From assembly GCA_027488055.1 (NCBI GenBank), contig JAIYCK010000222.1, positions 1 through 7,674 of the forward strand: a DNA stretch of 7,674 bases. The letters run 5' to 3'. Positions within the stretch are counted from its first letter, which is position 1; every line of letters begins with the position of its first letter. A program made the position numbers and the translations under genes. The stretch is from Flavobacteriales bacterium. Its GTDB lineage: Bacteria; Bacteroidota; Bacteroidia; Flavobacteriales_D; Sanyastnellaceae. This document shows, one piece after another, positions 7,306 through 7,674 of this stretch. The notes under the pieces are model-generated. The model did not search any database, was not told the DNA's origin, and saw nothing but the letters and a program-made list of their open reading frames with translations.

Positions 7306-7542
7306 TTATTTCGCGTTGCCTTCGATGTAGTCAATAGCTTGACCAACAGTTGCGATTTTTTCTGCTTGGTCATCCGGAATTGCAATGTTGAATTCTTTTT
7401 CGAATTCCATGATCAATTCAACGGTATCCAATGAGTCGGCACCCAAGTCGTTGGTGAAGCTCGCTTCACGTGTTACTTCGGCTTCTTCAACGCCTAATTT
7501 ATCAACGATGATCGCCGTTACTTTCTTTGCTACTTCTGACAT
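7306..7542 (-). CDS. acpP: Acyl carrier protein
   Basis: A 78-residue acidic protein that carries growing acyl chains on a 4'-phosphopantetheine arm through all steps of type II fatty acid synthesis, and in lipid A and phospholipid assembly. The arm attaches to Ser37 in LGADSLDTVEL (codon at 7432-7434), the classic DSL motif, followed by the acidic recognition helix ELIMEFEKEF. Length equals the family norm and the start MSEVAKKVTAIIVDKLG is typical. No Shine-Dalgarno is seen; the bases before the ATG read TTCAAA, as is usual in this phylum. A strong-looking promoter lies 33 bases upstream and a hairpin follows 24 bases after the stop, fitting the high expression expected of this protein relative to fabF. 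Neighbours fabF and rnc lie downstream on the same strand. Confidence 0.98.
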   Translation of the reverse strand: MSEVAKKVTAIIVDKLGVEEAEVTREASFTNDLGADSLDTVELIMEFEKEFNIAIPDDQAEKIATVGQAIDYIEGNAK

Positions 7543-7575
7543 TTTGAACTATTTAAAAGTGATTTATAGTGGGTT

Positions 7576-7605
7576 CAAAAGTAAAGTTTTTATCGTAGCC
7601 ACAAA
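7576..7605 (-). promoter_or_regulatory. Promoter of the acpP-fabF-rnc operon, Bacteroidota type
   Basis: On the minus strand, TTTG (7602-7605) and TACTTTTG (7576-7583) are separated by 18 bases, a full match to the Bacteroidota housekeeping promoter (TTG/TTTG, 17-23 bases, TAnnTTTG). An A9 run (plus-strand T9 at 7608-7616) sits directly upstream of the -33 element and could act like an UP element. Transcription should begin near 7570, giving a leader of about 28 bases before the acpP ATG. No other TAnnTTTG match is present in the 132 bases right of acpP on either strand. Confidence 0.75.
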
Positions 7606-7616
7606 CATTTTTTTTT

Positions 7617-7674
7617 ATTGCGTGGTTGTAGATTCATTTTTTACGACTAAATAATTGATAAACAATATAATAAA
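7617..7674. other. AT-rich intergenic DNA at the right window edge
   Basis: Beyond the A9/T9 run of the acpP promoter, these bases are very rich in A and T. They contain no TAnnTTTG element on either strand, no clear hairpin and no start of a gene that I can support. The stretch is probably the outer part of the upstream region between acpP and a gene outside the window. Confidence 0.5.

Noticed and set aside
7385..7654. An 89-codon plus-strand frame running from inside acpP across its promoter
   Set aside because: It is antisense to acpP, its second half is translated from the AT-rich promoter region, and it resembles no known protein.

Overview
The window looks like a chromosomal segment of a member of the Bacteroidota. 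Three things point there: a secreted metallopeptidase that ends in a type IX secretion (T9SS) sorting domain, a TPR-linked HisKA_3 histidine kinase of the kind common in that phylum, and the acpP-fabF-rnc gene order with a TTTG / TAnnTTTG promoter in place of the usual -35/-10. Ribosome-binding sites of the Shine-Dalgarno type are weak or absent, which also fits. I cannot name the genus.

Layout. The left half (2-3074, plus strand) carries two sensor histidine kinases of different families in tandem. The first is cut by the left window edge: TPR array, one membrane helix, HisKA_3 and HATPase. The second is NtrY-like: two membrane helices around an extracytoplasmic sensor region, then HAMP, HisKA and HATPase. 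No response regulator lies in the window. The right half runs on the minus strand in the order acpP (7306-7542), fabF (5965-7215), rnc (5255-5968), then a secreted M43 metallopeptidase (3085-5190). The two halves meet tail to tail, with only 10 bases between the stop codons of the second kinase and the peptidase.

How the genes work together. AcpP is the acyl carrier and FabF the elongating ketoacyl-ACP synthase of type II fatty acid synthesis. rnc (RNase III) overlaps fabF by an ATGA junction. A well-placed promoter sits just before acpP. A 9-bp perfect hairpin with a short T tail sits between acpP and fabF, and probably lets acpP be made in excess over fabF-rnc. The peptidase is functionally separate. 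It may have its own promoter, because a TAnnTTTG element lies over its apparent ATG, which raises the possibility that the real start is a GTG 42 bases downstream. The kinases sense unknown signals.

Most of the window is ordinary core and accessory bacterial content. I see no undescribed multi-gene system, no mobile element, no RNA gene and no CRISPR array. There is no gene-free stretch over 300 bases. The longest gap is the 132 bases right of acpP, which holds its promoter and otherwise AT-rich DNA with no gene I can see.
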